Source: JABWBP01 sp964522165 (GTDB taxonomy: Bacteria > Calditrichota > Calditrichia > RBG-13-44-9 > J075). From it: 64,000 bases of DNA. Where the stretch lies: NCBI GenBank assembly GCA_964522165.1, contig CAZFVV010000001.1:62001-126000 (forward strand), read 5' to 3'. The notes under the pieces are model-generated. The model worked only from the letters and a program-made list of their open reading frames with translations. It did no database searches and was not told the DNA's origin. Positions 7,133-15,945 of the stretch are shown one piece after another. The first letter of the stretch is position 1. Every line of letters starts with the position of its first letter. A program made the translations under genes and the position numbers.

Positions 7133-9106
7133 CTACAGTCTTTCCTTCACCCAATTCTCCAACCCCCCGGCCAGCACCAGCTCCTGCGCGGCAATTCCCA
7201 CCGGATCGATGGGGTAGCTTTTACCGCCCGCCTCTACCACGGATTTGCGGAAATTCACCTTCGCGGGGATGCCGCTGCGCACGGTCAGTTTTTCTTTTCC
7301 GAAGCGCTGTTTGAGATCGTTCACCAGATCCGGCGCTTCCACGGCCAGGTAGCCGTTGTTCAGGGCGTTGCGCTTGTAGGTTTCGTTGAAAGAACCGGCC
7401 AGCACCAATTGCAATCCGCGGTATTTCAGGGCCGTGGCGGCCTGCTCCCGGGAGCTGCCGGTACCGAAGTTGAAACCGCCTACTAAAATATCCCCTTCCC
7501 TGGCGATTTTGCCGAATTCGGGATCGTAGTTCTCCATCACCACCTGCGCCTGCTGCTGCGGGGTGAAATCGTCGATGTAAGTGTATTTGCCGGGGAAGAT
7601 GCCGTCGGTGTTGAGATTATCCTGGTGGCAGAAGATCAACTCTCCTTCCAGCGTTTCCGGGAACCCCTTCAGGATGCGCACTTCCCCGCCCGCCGCGGTT
7701 TTTTTGAGATTCACCCGGATTTCTCCCCGGGGCATTTCCGAAGCCCATTCCCCGGGAAAGTCGATCTTTCCGGCGATGGCGGAGGCGGCCACCACCGCGG
7801 GAGATGCCAAATAGGCCTGCGCGTTGGGAGAGCCCATGCGCCCCTTGAAATTGCGGTTAGTGGCGGAGATGCCCACCTCGCCATCCTGCAGCAGCCCCCG
7901 CCCTAACCCGATGCAAGGCCCGCAGCCGGGCGGCAGGGGAATTGCCCTCGCCGCTAACAGTTTTTGCCAGTCGCCCCGTCTTTCGCTCTCCGCCTGCACC
8001 TCGCTGGAGGCCGCGGCGATGTAGAATTCCACTCCCTCCGCCACCTTTTTTCCGGCCACCACCCGCGCCGCTTCCGCGAGGTCTTCCACCCGGCTGTTGA
8101 CGCAGGAAACCAGGTAGGCTTTGTGGATTTTGAGATTCTTCCGGCGCAGCTCTCCCACCCCGGCCATCACCTTGACCCCGTTGGGGCCGGAGACGAACGG
8201 CTGCACCGCGGAGAGATCCAATGCCAATTCCTTCGCGTAATAGGCATCTTTGTCCGCCCGCAGCTCCGGCAGCCGTTTTTCCAGCTCCACGATGCGTTTC
8301 TCGTTCAGGCGGGGGTGAATTCCGTTTCCGTCGGCGTCCGAGGGCGCGCCCGCCAGCCCGCGCCGGGCGATGAACGCGGCGCGCTCCCGCAGCCAGGCCA
8401 GGGTGATTTCATCCACCGGGAAAACCCCGGCCAGCGCGCCCCATTCCGTGCTCATGTTGGCGATGGTCAGGCGCTCGTCGATGCTCAGGCTCTTCACGCC
8501 CTCGCCCACGAATTCCACCGCGTGGTTGAGCACTTCATCTTTGTTGAACACCCCGCACAGGGCGATGATCACGTCTTTTCCGGTTACGCCGGCGCGCAGT
8601 TTTCCCTGCAATTCCACCTTTGCCGCCGGGGGAACCTGCCACCAGGTGCGCCCGGTGGCCCAGAGGGCCGCGGCGTCGGTGCGCACGATGGGCGTGCCTA
8701 AGCAGCCCAGCCCGCCGTACATGTTGGAGTGGCTGTCCGAGGCCACCACCAGGGTTCCTGGCCAGGCGTAGCCTTCCTCGCACATGATCTGGTGCCCGAT
8801 GCCCCTTCCGGCGGGATAGAAATCCACGCCCATCTGTTTGGCAAACGCTTCGATCTTTCCATATTTTTGCAGGTTCTGCTCGCTGGTATCCTGCACATTA
8901 TGATCGAGGGTAAAAACCGGCTGGCGGGGATTGGCGATTTTGCTTGCCCCGATGCTGCGGAATTTGGGGATCACCGCGCCGGTGTTGTCGTGAGTCATCA
9001 CGTAAGCGGGCTGGATGGACAGGTAGTCGCCGCTGCGCACGGTGTGGCCTTCTTCCAATCCCACCGCGAAGGCCCGGGCGATTTTCTCGACAAAGTTTTG
9101 CGACAT
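7133..9106 (-). CDS. Homoaconitase, single-chain (Lys4-like) aconitase superfamily
   Basis: 657 aa. An aconitase-fold enzyme containing both the Fe-S catalytic domain and the swivel domain in one chain. The three cluster cysteines are visible in VSCVNSRVEDLAE and PPGCGPCIGLGRG, and the swivel loop is FGTGSSREQA. N-terminal stretches such as SGDYLSIQPAYVMTHDNTGA, DFYPAGRGIGHQIM and SDSHSNMYGGLGCLGTP resemble fungal mitochondrial homoaconitase, which makes homoisocitrate in the alpha-aminoadipate route to lysine, more than AcnA, AcnB or LeuC. I judge this from memory of the family. No other lysine gene is adjacent. AAGGAGAG precedes the ATG. Alternative: a divergent aconitase of the citrate cycle. 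Confidence 0.85.
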   Translation of the reverse strand: MSQNFVEKIARAFAVGLEEGHTVRSGDYLSIQPAYVMTHDNTGAVIPKFRSIGASKIANPRQPVFTLDHNVQDTSEQNLQKYGKIEAFAKQMGVDFYPAGRGIGHQIMCEEGYAWPGTLVVASDSHSNMYGGLGCLGTPIVRTDAAALWATGRTWWQVPPAAKVELQGKLRAGVTGKDVIIALCGVFNKDEVLNHAVEFVGEGVKSLSIDERLTIANMSTEWGALAGVFPVDEITLAWLRERAAFIARRGLAGAPSDADGNGIHPRLNEKRIVELEKRLPELRADKDAYYAKELALDLSAVQPFVSGPNGVKVMAGVGELRRKNLKIHKAYLVSCVNSRVEDLAEAARVVAGKKVAEGVEFYIAAASSEVQAESERRGDWQKLLAARAIPLPPGCGPCIGLGRGLLQDGEVGISATNRNFKGRMGSPNAQAYLASPAVVAASAIAGKIDFPGEWASEMPRGEIRVNLKKTAAGGEVRILKGFPETLEGELIFCHQDNLNTDGIFPGKYTYIDDFTPQQQAQVVMENYDPEFGKIAREGDILVGGFNFGTGSSREQAATALKYRGLQLVLAGSFNETYKRNALNNGYLAVEAPDLVNDLKQRFGKEKLTVRSGIPAKVNFRKSVVEAGGKSYPIDPVGIAAQELVLAGGLENWVKERL

Positions 9107-9137
9107 GAAACTCTCCTTTGGTTGCGATAATGGATGC

Positions 9138-9202
9138 GGGTATAGGGTATAAGGCGTTGCTCTCCTTATACCCTATACCTCTATACCCTATACCTTATAC
9201 CT
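9138..9202. repeat. Word-repeat hairpin, GGTATA family, copy 1
   Basis: The 5' arm is made of GGTATAGGGTATAAGG words and the 3' arm of their complements (CCTATACC, CCTTATACC), around a short loop GCGTTGCTCTCC. The loop and its edges match copy 3 at 46291-46357 in 19 of 21 positions. It fills the gap between the homoaconitase and POT transporter genes. Confidence 0.75.
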
Positions 9203-9209
9203 AAACCTC

Positions 9210-10490
9210 TCACCCCGCAAAGCGGTTCAGTTTTTTCAAGAACAGTAGCACTAACAGCGAGGCGGCGAAGAGCAGCCCCGCCAGGAGCATGAAATATTCA
9301 TGGTGCGCCAGGGAGCTGTAAAACCGCCCTAACAGCCCCGAGGAATAAGCGCCCAGGGCGGTAGCGCCAAACCAGCAGCCCATCATCAGCCCGCCCATGC
9401 GCGGGGGGGCGACTTTGGAAACGTAAGAAAGCCCCATGGGGCTGACCAGGATTTCCGCTACCGTGATCACCAGGTACGAGCTGATCAGCCAGGCGGGGGA
9501 CATGATGTTTTGATCCAGGTTCCCGCCCATCAAAGAGGCGAATACCATCACGATCAGCGAGGCCCCGGCGATAAAAATACCCAGGAAAATCTTGCTCGCG
9601 CTGGAAGGCTCCTTCCCGCGCTTGCGCAAGGCGTTGAAAATCGAGACGATCACCGGGGTCAGGATCACGATGAAAAAGGGGCCGAAAAACTGGTAGGTTT
9701 CCGGGCGCAGAAAGGAGTATTCAACCGTGGAGCGCTGGGCGAAGAGGGTCAGGGCGAAACCGTTCTGGTAAAAAGCCATCCAGAAGAAAATCGCGATCAA
9801 AAACAGGATGCCCAGGGAGGCCAGCCGCTCCCACTCTTCCTTTTTGCTCATGGCCGCCTGCTGCTGGGGGTTGGAAACGGTCGCAGCAGGGGATTCCGGC
9901 GCTTCGCTGACCTGGTAGGTTCCCCGTCCCAGTTGAAAAATGGCCATGGAAACGATCATACCCAGGGAAGCCGTCCCGAAAGAGACATTGTAGTTTTCGA
10001 ACCGGTTGTGCAGCGCGGTGGCGGCCAGGGGCGCGATGAACGCGCCGATATTGATCCCCATGTAGAAAATATTATATCCCACGTCCTTCAGTTTGCTGCC
10101 CGGCGGGTAGAGCTTGCCCACCAGCACGGAGATGTTGGCCTTGAACAGCCCGTTGCCAAAGGCGATCATTACCAGCCCGCCGTAAAACAGCGCCAGGCGG
10201 TTCAGGGCCGAAAAAGCCAGCAGCGCGTAACCGCACATCATAATCACCGCTCCCACCCGGATGGTATTGCGATAACCGAGGAACTTATCGGCGATCCACC
10301 CGCCTAAGATGGGGAAGAAATATACCGCCCCTAAAAACAGGCCGTACACGTCCGCCTTGTCCGCGTCGCTCCATTTGAAACTCTCGTCCATGTACAGCGT
10401 GAACACCGCCATCATGGTATAAAATCCGAACCGCTCCCACATCTCGGTAAAGAACAGGGTGGTCAATCCCCGGGGGTGATTTTTGAACAT
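9210..10490 (-). CDS. POT/PTR-family proton-dependent oligopeptide transporter
   Basis: 426 aa, MFS fold with about 12 membrane segments. The POT signature ExxERF appears at the N-terminus as FFTEMWERFGFYTMMAVFTLY. The long central hydrophilic loop and C-terminal bundle also fit. It should import di- and tripeptides with protons across the inner membrane. I start it at the ATG at 10490 because AAGGAGA lies just upstream and MFKNHPRGLTTLFFTE is the usual family start. The longer reading to 10658 runs through an intergenic repeat. The next gene upstream on the same strand is an Xaa-Pro aminopeptidase, so the two may act together in peptide use. It is slightly shorter than many bacterial POTs with 14 segments. 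Confidence 0.92.
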   Translation of the reverse strand: MFKNHPRGLTTLFFTEMWERFGFYTMMAVFTLYMDESFKWSDADKADVYGLFLGAVYFFPILGGWIADKFLGYRNTIRVGAVIMMCGYALLAFSALNRLALFYGGLVMIAFGNGLFKANISVLVGKLYPPGSKLKDVGYNIFYMGINIGAFIAPLAATALHNRFENYNVSFGTASLGMIVSMAIFQLGRGTYQVSEAPESPAATVSNPQQQAAMSKKEEWERLASLGILFLIAIFFWMAFYQNGFALTLFAQRSTVEYSFLRPETYQFFGPFFIVILTPVIVSIFNALRKRGKEPSSASKIFLGIFIAGASLIVMVFASLMGGNLDQNIMSPAWLISSYLVITVAEILVSPMGLSYVSKVAPPRMGGLMMGCWFGATALGAYSSGLLGRFYSSLAHHEYFMLLAGLLFAASLLVLLFLKKLNRFAG

Positions 10491-10545
10491 AGGGTCTCCT
10501 TCTGAGAGTTCATCGCCGACTGTTTTTAGTGTGTAATTCGTTAAA

Positions 10546-10632
10546 GCGTAATGCATGAAACGTGAAGCGGGGAGCGGGAAGCGTAAAAGCCTTACCCCAA
10601 AGACATCACGCATTACGCAACGCGCTTCACGC
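10546..10632. repeat. Word-repeat hairpin, GCGTAATACG family, copy 1
   Basis: Arms are built from words such as GCGTAATGC, ACGTGAAGCG and their complements. The central loop GTAAAAGCCTTACCCCAAAG (10583-10602) plus ACATCACG matches the opposite strand of the copy at 28604-28695 in 24 of 28 positions. The 3' arm reaches past the stop codon of the aminopeptidase gene (10627-10629). Confidence 0.75.
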
Positions 10633-12015
10633 CCCCGCCAGCCCCTCCACTTCTTCAATGGTTTTAGGAATGGGCTTGCCTAACACCCGGTTTCCGGTAT
10701 CGGTGATCAGGATGTTGTCTTCTACCCGGATGCCCCCGAAGCTGCGGTATTTTTCCACTGCTTCATAATTGATGAATTGGGGAAACTTGTTCTCCGCTTT
10801 CCAGCGGTCGATCAGTTGCGGGATGAAATACAGCCCCGGCTCCACGGTGAGTACGAAGCCGGGCTCCAGGGCCCTGGCTAAGCGCAGGGAGCGGATGCCG
10901 AATTGAGGATTGCGTTGGATGGTCTCCGTGTAACCGACGTATTCCTCTCCCAGCCCCTCCATGTCGTGCACGTCTAACCCTAACATGTGGCCCAGCCCGC
11001 ACTGGAAAAACAGCGCGTGCGCCCCGGCGGGAACCGCTTCTTCCGGGTCGCCTTTCATCAATCCTAACGCTTTTAAGCCGCTGGCGAGGCGCTTGCAGGC
11101 GAGCAGGTGCACGCTGCGGAACTCCACCCCCGGCTTGCAGGCTTCGATGGCCTTTTGCTGGGCGTCGAGCACGATTTCATACACCTCCCGCTGGCGCGGA
11201 TCGAATTTGCCGCCGATGGGAATGGTGCGGGTGATGTCCCCCGCGTAATGGCGAGCGGATTCCGCGCCGGAATCGTTTACCGCCATGTCCCCTGCTTTCA
11301 TGCGGTTGCCGTGGTAGTGGTTGTGCAGGGTCTCCCCGTGAATGGAAAAAATGATCGGAAAGGAGAGCCGCCCGCCTAAGGCATAGGCGATTCCTTCCAT
11401 CAACCCGGCGACCTCGCGCTCGTACACCCCCGGGCGAGCCTGTTTCATGGCCAGCAGGTGCATTTCCCGGGTAATCTCCAGCGCGGCTTCGATCTCGGCC
11501 ACTTCTTCCGCGGATTTGCGGGAGCGCTGCGCCACCATCGCCTTGATGAAGGGAGCGGAAGCCTGTTGATCGGCCGCGTCCGGGTGCAGCCCCAATAGTT
11601 TTTGCAGCTTGATAACGTTCTCCGCGCGATACTGGGGCAGAAAATGGATCTTCTTCCCGGCCTGAAGCGCTTTTTTCAGGGCATCTTCCAATTGGCGCAT
11701 CGGGGCGCTCTCTTTCACCCCCGCCTGGCGGCTTTTTTCCGCGATGGTGGGCTGCGGCCCCATCCAGACGATCTCTTCCACGGTCAGGTCGTTTCCGAAG
11801 ACGATCTCCCGGTCTTCCTCCACGTCGATCAGCGCTGCCAGGCCCGGTGCATCGATGCCCCAGAAGTAGAGGAAGGAGCTGTCCTGCCGGAAATGAAAGG
11901 CGTTGTCGGCGTAATTCATGGGGCTTTCCTCATTGCCGAGGAACAAGAGCACCCCGGAACCAAGCTGCTGTTTCAGGCGGTTTCTGCGTTCGATATAGGT
12001 TTGGGCGGGGAACAT
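10627..12015 (-). CDS. pepP: Xaa-Pro aminopeptidase (M24B, PepP-like)
   Basis: 462 aa. An N-terminal aminopeptidase-P domain (residues about 1-140, with DSSFLYFWGIDAPGLAALID) precedes the pita-bread catalytic domain. Metal ligands of the M24 family are all visible: Asp in VNDSGAES, Asp in YAGDITRTI, His in CGLGHMLGLDVHD, Glu in LTVEPGLYF and Glu in IRVEDNILI. It should release N-terminal residues from peptides with proline in second position, in the cytoplasm, using two Mn(II) ions. AGGAGA precedes the ATG by 6 nt. It lies upstream of the POT peptide transporter on the same strand, so joint peptide catabolism is plausible. Confidence 0.93.
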   Translation of the reverse strand: MFPAQTYIERRNRLKQQLGSGVLLFLGNEESPMNYADNAFHFRQDSSFLYFWGIDAPGLAALIDVEEDREIVFGNDLTVEEIVWMGPQPTIAEKSRQAGVKESAPMRQLEDALKKALQAGKKIHFLPQYRAENVIKLQKLLGLHPDAADQQASAPFIKAMVAQRSRKSAEEVAEIEAALEITREMHLLAMKQARPGVYEREVAGLMEGIAYALGGRLSFPIIFSIHGETLHNHYHGNRMKAGDMAVNDSGAESARHYAGDITRTIPIGGKFDPRQREVYEIVLDAQQKAIEACKPGVEFRSVHLLACKRLASGLKALGLMKGDPEEAVPAGAHALFFQCGLGHMLGLDVHDMEGLGEEYVGYTETIQRNPQFGIRSLRLARALEPGFVLTVEPGLYFIPQLIDRWKAENKFPQFINYEAVEKYRSFGGIRVEDNILITDTGNRVLGKPIPKTIEEVEGLAGA

Positions 12016-12058
12016 GCGCGTCTCCTGGTTGGGATTTTAGAGAATATGAGCAGAGTGA

Positions 12059-12628
12059 TTATTTTTTGAGAGGAAACGCCTTCTGCACCGTGTAAATCGC
12101 GCCCCGGGGGGTGAGGTCGCTTTTCATCACCAATACGTTGCCGGCGGCGAATTCGACCTCCGGGAAGGGGTATTCCATAAAGGTTTTGGAAACCGTTTCG
12201 ATGTTTTTCATCCCCTTCACCCTCCCGACCGTTAAATGGGGTTTGAAGCCGCGTTCCTCCTTGGGGAAGCCGGCGAGGTGCAACTCTTCCTCGATTTTTC
12301 GTTGCAGGGCCGTTAAATGATCGCCGCCCGGTTCCGCCAGTCCCACCCAGAATACCCGCGGGCGCTGCAAAGAGGGGAACGCGCCTTTGCTTGCGGCTTT
12401 CAGGGAAAAGGGGGGGATTCCGTTTGCCGCCCGCTCCACGGCGGCAAATACTTCCCGCGCCTGTGCCGGGGTAATCTCTCCCAAAAATTTCAAGGTAAGG
12501 TGAATGGATTTAGGGTCCACCCAGCGCACCTCCCCGGGAAGTTTGCGCATTGCGCGCGCCAGCGCTTCGAAGGCGGTTTCTAATTCGGGAGAAATTTTGA
12601 TGGCGACGAAGGTTCTGATGGCGGGCAT
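12059..12628 (-). CDS. thpR: RNA 2',3'-cyclic phosphodiesterase (ThpR / 2'-5' RNA ligase family)
   Basis: 189 aa. The two HxTx motifs of the 2H phosphoesterase family are present, HLTLKFLGE (residues about 45-53) and HLTVGRVKG (about 135-143), along with the N-terminal RTFVAIKIS strand and the PRVFWVGL strand. Such enzymes hydrolyse 2',3'-cyclic phosphate ends on RNA. I choose the ATG at 12628; a TTG at 12649 in frame would add seven residues and has no better ribosome site. It ends 43 bp before the aminopeptidase gene starts on the same strand. Confidence 0.9.
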   Translation of the reverse strand: MPAIRTFVAIKISPELETAFEALARAMRKLPGEVRWVDPKSIHLTLKFLGEITPAQAREVFAAVERAANGIPPFSLKAASKGAFPSLQRPRVFWVGLAEPGGDHLTALQRKIEEELHLAGFPKEERGFKPHLTVGRVKGMKNIETVSKTFMEYPFPEVEFAAGNVLVMKSDLTPRGAIYTVQKAFPLKK

Positions 12629-12659
12629 GGTTGAAGGGCCTTTGGTCAAAATTCATTAA

Positions 12660-13850
12660 TTATGTCTCAATTGTATCAAAATCTATTTCGAGCTTTTTAC
12701 ATAAATCACTCAATATTTTAAGCCCTCTCTCTCGACCATAATGACTTTCCATGGTATATCCTTCATACTTCACAGGATAAAAAAATTCTCTGCCATTTGG
12801 ATGAACGGGCGGAATTTCATTTGTTACGATATATCTGTGCTTGCTGCTTCCCCAGGGAAGTGGAAGTTTCAAGATATATTTTTTTTCAACGATATACTTC
12901 AGAATATCTCCGAAAAGTAGGCGTAAAGTTTCATTAGAAAAAACTTTGTTATCAAGCTTAACAGCTATTCTTCCAGTGGTTCGCCCCTTAGTATCTGCAA
13001 CATCCGAAGTACTATAATCGATGGTTCCTGTTGCTACTAAGACATCATAAATCGAATCAAACACATCATTGTATTTCTCGTAAAGAGCAATAGCCATTTT
13101 CTTTTCTTCATTCGTAATTGCCATTTTGATTCCCTTATATCTAATCTTCAGGTTTTTAATATATTGAATAATGAAAGGTTTAACTTTATCATTTAGATTG
13201 GGGTGGTCGAGCAATGGCATTAATAGTTTATCATTCAACAATTGATAATCCAAACAGTACCATCTCATATCCCCAACCGTAGATTTAGAATCCAATGAAA
13301 GATTTGGCGTTAAATATATTAACAAGTTTACATCATTGGGGTGACTTTTATAGAGCCAATCTGCATACTTTTTTGACTGTTTCCCATCAGGTTTTGAATC
13401 AATTTTTAATTCAAATACAATGTTTAGCTTACCTTTATTGCCCAAACTGTCTTCAAAATTTGCTGTGAGAAAGATGTCAAATCTACCTACGCCAATAATA
13501 CTGGTCTCATTTGGAGTATTCTCATTCGGTGTAACTTCCACGTCATAAAACTCAACAGTTGGAAGTATCGTTAATAAAAACTGCTTTGAATGATCACTCG
13601 CTTTAAGACATCGTTCGTCAAAGAGCAACAACAAAAACCTTTTTAGAGAATAATCTGAAAGTAAATGTGAACCACTGGGATCCAATAACCACCCGAAAAA
13701 ACATGAATGCCATCTTTCATAATGAGTTCTGCCGACTATTTTAAAAAAATTCGGTTCGCTAAGGATGTTTTCAAACTTTATGAACGCTGGTTCTGAGATT
13801 AAACTCAATAGTCTTTGTGTAAAGCTGGCTTTCGTTTTTTCCCTTGGCAC
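12660..13850 (-). CDS. PD-(D/E)XK nuclease superfamily protein
   Basis: 396 aa, starting at a GTG with AGGTG just upstream. The nuclease core is readable around residues 115-175: an Asp in GVGRFDIFLTA, the E-x-K in IVFELKIDSK, and the GKQSKKYADWL helix that supplies a conserved Gln/Lys. This matches the PDDEXK_4 type of PF14281. The DNA is strikingly AT-rich compared with the surrounding genes, and no methylase or other restriction partner is adjacent. It may be a transferred stand-alone defence or mobile-element gene. That role is inference; the catalytic motif looks complete. Confidence 0.8.
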   Translation of the reverse strand: MPREKTKASFTQRLLSLISEPAFIKFENILSEPNFFKIVGRTHYERWHSCFFGWLLDPSGSHLLSDYSLKRFLLLLFDERCLKASDHSKQFLLTILPTVEFYDVEVTPNENTPNETSIIGVGRFDIFLTANFEDSLGNKGKLNIVFELKIDSKPDGKQSKKYADWLYKSHPNDVNLLIYLTPNLSLDSKSTVGDMRWYCLDYQLLNDKLLMPLLDHPNLNDKVKPFIIQYIKNLKIRYKGIKMAITNEEKKMAIALYEKYNDVFDSIYDVLVATGTIDYSTSDVADTKGRTTGRIAVKLDNKVFSNETLRLLFGDILKYIVEKKYILKLPLPWGSSKHRYIVTNEIPPVHPNGREFFYPVKYEGYTMESHYGRERGLKILSDLCKKLEIDFDTIET

Positions 13851-14085
13851 TCTTCACCTTCAGTGATCAGGATTCTACTTGAAAAAACTATGGACTCCAA
13901 TGTATCAACTTTTCAATTTCCCTACAATTGAGGAAAAATTTAATCCAATTTCTCTTTGATGACAATTCAAAGATTCATAATGATTTATTTTGTAGCGTGT
14001 CGTTAATCAGGTTGATTTTCACAGCGAAGACTGATATATTTCTTACGTTTTACGTAATACGTGGCAAAAACATCCAGAGAAGGCT
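13851..14085. other. AT-rich divergent intergenic region
   Basis: 235 bp between the divergent nuclease and sigma-54 activator genes, AT-rich like the nuclease gene. Near its right edge (14042-14062) is a half-copy of the GCGTAATACG word repeat (TTACGTTTTACGTAATACG). No gene seen. Confidence 0.4.
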
Positions 14086-15564
14086 ATGCCCTCACAAAAT
14101 CCCTACCAGGCGCTTTTATCCATCAGCGAGCAAATCAACGCCGTGCACGACACCTCCACGCTGTTCGACCGCATCATGGACCTCGCCATGGAGGCGCTAA
14201 AGGCGGAGCGGGGGTTTATCCTTCTGAAATCTCCCGCCGGCAAGAAAGAGTTTGAGGCGGTCACCGCCCGGAATATCAGCAAGGAGACCATCTCCTCCAT
14301 CCGGGAGCTGTCCAGCAGCGTGGTGAACCAGGTGCTGGAGAAAGGGGAGCCGGTGCTGACCATGGATGCCCGGGCGGATGAGCGCTTTTCCGGGGCGGAG
14401 AGCGTGCTGCTGCAAAATATCCGCTCCGTGGTATGCACCCCGCTGCTGCGCCAGGATGAGCTGATCGGGGCGATTTATATGGATAACCGCGCCGGCGCCG
14501 GGCATTTCGATGAAGAGAGCCTGCGCTTTCTGCAAGCCTTTGCCGGACAGGCCGCCATCGCCATCGAGAACGCCCGGCTATTCGAGAAATTGCAATCGGA
14601 AAACCAGCGTTTGAAGCAGCAGATTTCGCTCAACACTATCTTCCCGGAGATCATCGGGACAAGCGCCCCCATCGTACACATCCTGGAAATGGTGCGCGAC
14701 GTGGCCGGTTCCACGGCCACGGTGCTGATCGAAGGGGAAAGCGGCACCGGCAAGGAGTTGGTCGCCAGGGCGCTGCACTATCACTCTCCCCGAAAGGAGA
14801 ATCTCTTCATCCCGATTTTCTGCGGCAGCCTCTCGGAAAATTTGTTAGAGAGCGAGCTTTTCGGCCACAAAAAAGGCGCTTTTACCGGGGCCATCGAAAA
14901 CAAGGCCGGCCTCTTCGAGCAGGCGCACCAGGGCACCCTGTTTCTCGATGAAATCGCGGACATCAACAAGAACATCCAAACCAAGCTGCTGCGGGTGCTG
15001 CAGGAAGGGGAGATCAAGCGGGTGGGCGAGACCGCCATCCGCAACGTGGACGTACGGATTATCTCCGCGGCCAATAAGGATCTCTGGCAGGAAGTGCAGG
15101 CGGGAAATTTCCGGGAAGACCTCTATTACCGCCTGAACGTCATCAATATCAAAATGCCCCCGCTGCGGGAACGGAAGGATGACATTCCCCTGCTGGCGGA
15201 GCATTTTTTGCAAAAATTCGCCTTGCAGAACAAGAAAAAAATCAGCGGGTTCACCATGGAGGCGCTGGAATTGCTCAAAAGTTATCACTGGCCGGGGAAC
15301 ATCCGGGAGCTGGAAAATTCCATCGAGCGGGCGGTGATCCTGGCCCGGGAGCCGAAAATTCCCGCCGGCCTGTTCAATTTGCACCGCCCCCGCCCGGAAT
15401 CCGACCTGGCCGGCAAACCGCTGCAGGAAATCGAGAAATACGCCATCCTGAAAACCTTAGAGCTGACCGGGAATAATCGCACCAAAACCGCCCAGATGCT
15501 GGACGTTTCCCGTCGCTGGCTGCAATACCGCCTGAAAGAGTGGGGGATTGGGGAGGATCTATAG
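14086..15564 (+). CDS. Sigma-54-dependent transcriptional activator with GAF sensor domain
   Basis: 492 aa. A GAF domain occupies residues about 1-165, followed by the sigma-54 AAA+ domain: Walker A GESGTGKELVAR near 218, the sigma-54 contact loop GAFTGA near 263, Walker B LFLDEIADI near 285 and the arginine-finger region LRERKDDIPLL. A Fis-type helix-turn-helix closes the protein (NNRTKTAQMLDVSRRWLQYRL). It should activate sigma-54 promoters in response to a small ligand or signal sensed by the GAF domain; there is no receiver domain. GAAGG precedes the ATG. A membrane Ser/Thr kinase lies downstream on the same strand, separated by a large repeat element. Confidence 0.95.
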   Translation: MPSQNPYQALLSISEQINAVHDTSTLFDRIMDLAMEALKAERGFILLKSPAGKKEFEAVTARNISKETISSIRELSSSVVNQVLEKGEPVLTMDARADERFSGAESVLLQNIRSVVCTPLLRQDELIGAIYMDNRAGAGHFDEESLRFLQAFAGQAAIAIENARLFEKLQSENQRLKQQISLNTIFPEIIGTSAPIVHILEMVRDVAGSTATVLIEGESGTGKELVARALHYHSPRKENLFIPIFCGSLSENLLESELFGHKKGAFTGAIENKAGLFEQAHQGTLFLDEIADINKNIQTKLLRVLQEGEIKRVGETAIRNVDVRIISAANKDLWQEVQAGNFREDLYYRLNVINIKMPPLRERKDDIPLLAEHFLQKFALQNKKKISGFTMEALELLKSYHWPGNIRELENSIERAVILAREPKIPAGLFNLHRPRPESDLAGKPLQEIEKYAILKTLELTGNNRTKTAQMLDVSRRWLQYRLKEWGIGEDL

Positions 15565-15920
15565 GCAGAAGCAGGAGTGCAAAACTTCAGTTTTGCAGGG
15601 GCAGGAGCAGTGGGCAGGGACAAGAGCAGGAGGCAGGGGCAGGGGCGGCAGGAGCAGGAGGCAGGGGCAGGAGCAGGAGGCAGGGGCAGGGGCAGGAGTA
15701 GGGGCAGGGGCAGGAGTAGGGGCAGGAGTAGGGGCAGGGGCAGGAGTAGGGGCAGGGGCAGGAGTAGGGGCAGGAGCAGGGGCAGGAGCAGGGGCAGCCG
15801 CGTTAGCGGTGGTTTACCCCTTTTCCAAAGGAAGCACTTTGTGCCGGGGCTTCGCCATAGGCAATATTTGTGCTCCTTCCCTGCCACCTGCCTCCGCTCC
15901 TGCCCCTGCCTACTGCTCCC
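15565..15920. repeat. Word-repeat hairpin, GGCAGGAGCAGG family, copy 1 (expanded)
   Basis: About 355 bp. The 5' arm, 15600-15795, is nearly 200 bp of GGGGCAGGAGCAGG and GGGGCAGGAGTAGG words. The 3' arm, 15872-15920, has CCTGCCCCTGCC-type complements. Between them is a unique core holding AGCGGTGG (15805-15812) and CTTCGCCATAG (15850-15860), as in copies 2 and 3 but with about 38 bp inserted. At its left edge is a GTGCAAAA palindrome (15574-15598). It separates the sigma-54 activator from the kinase gene. The unbroken open frames across it reflect the repeat, not genes. Confidence 0.85.
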
Positions 15921-15945
15921 TTTTCGCCATTAGAATTAGAAACCG

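Noticed and set aside
12660..14085. Prophage or integrative element
   Set aside because: Only one AT-rich gene is present; there is no integrase, attachment repeat or phage gene nearby.
15600..15795. CRISPR-like array
   Set aside because: The unit is only 6-14 bp with no unique spacers, and no cas gene is near.
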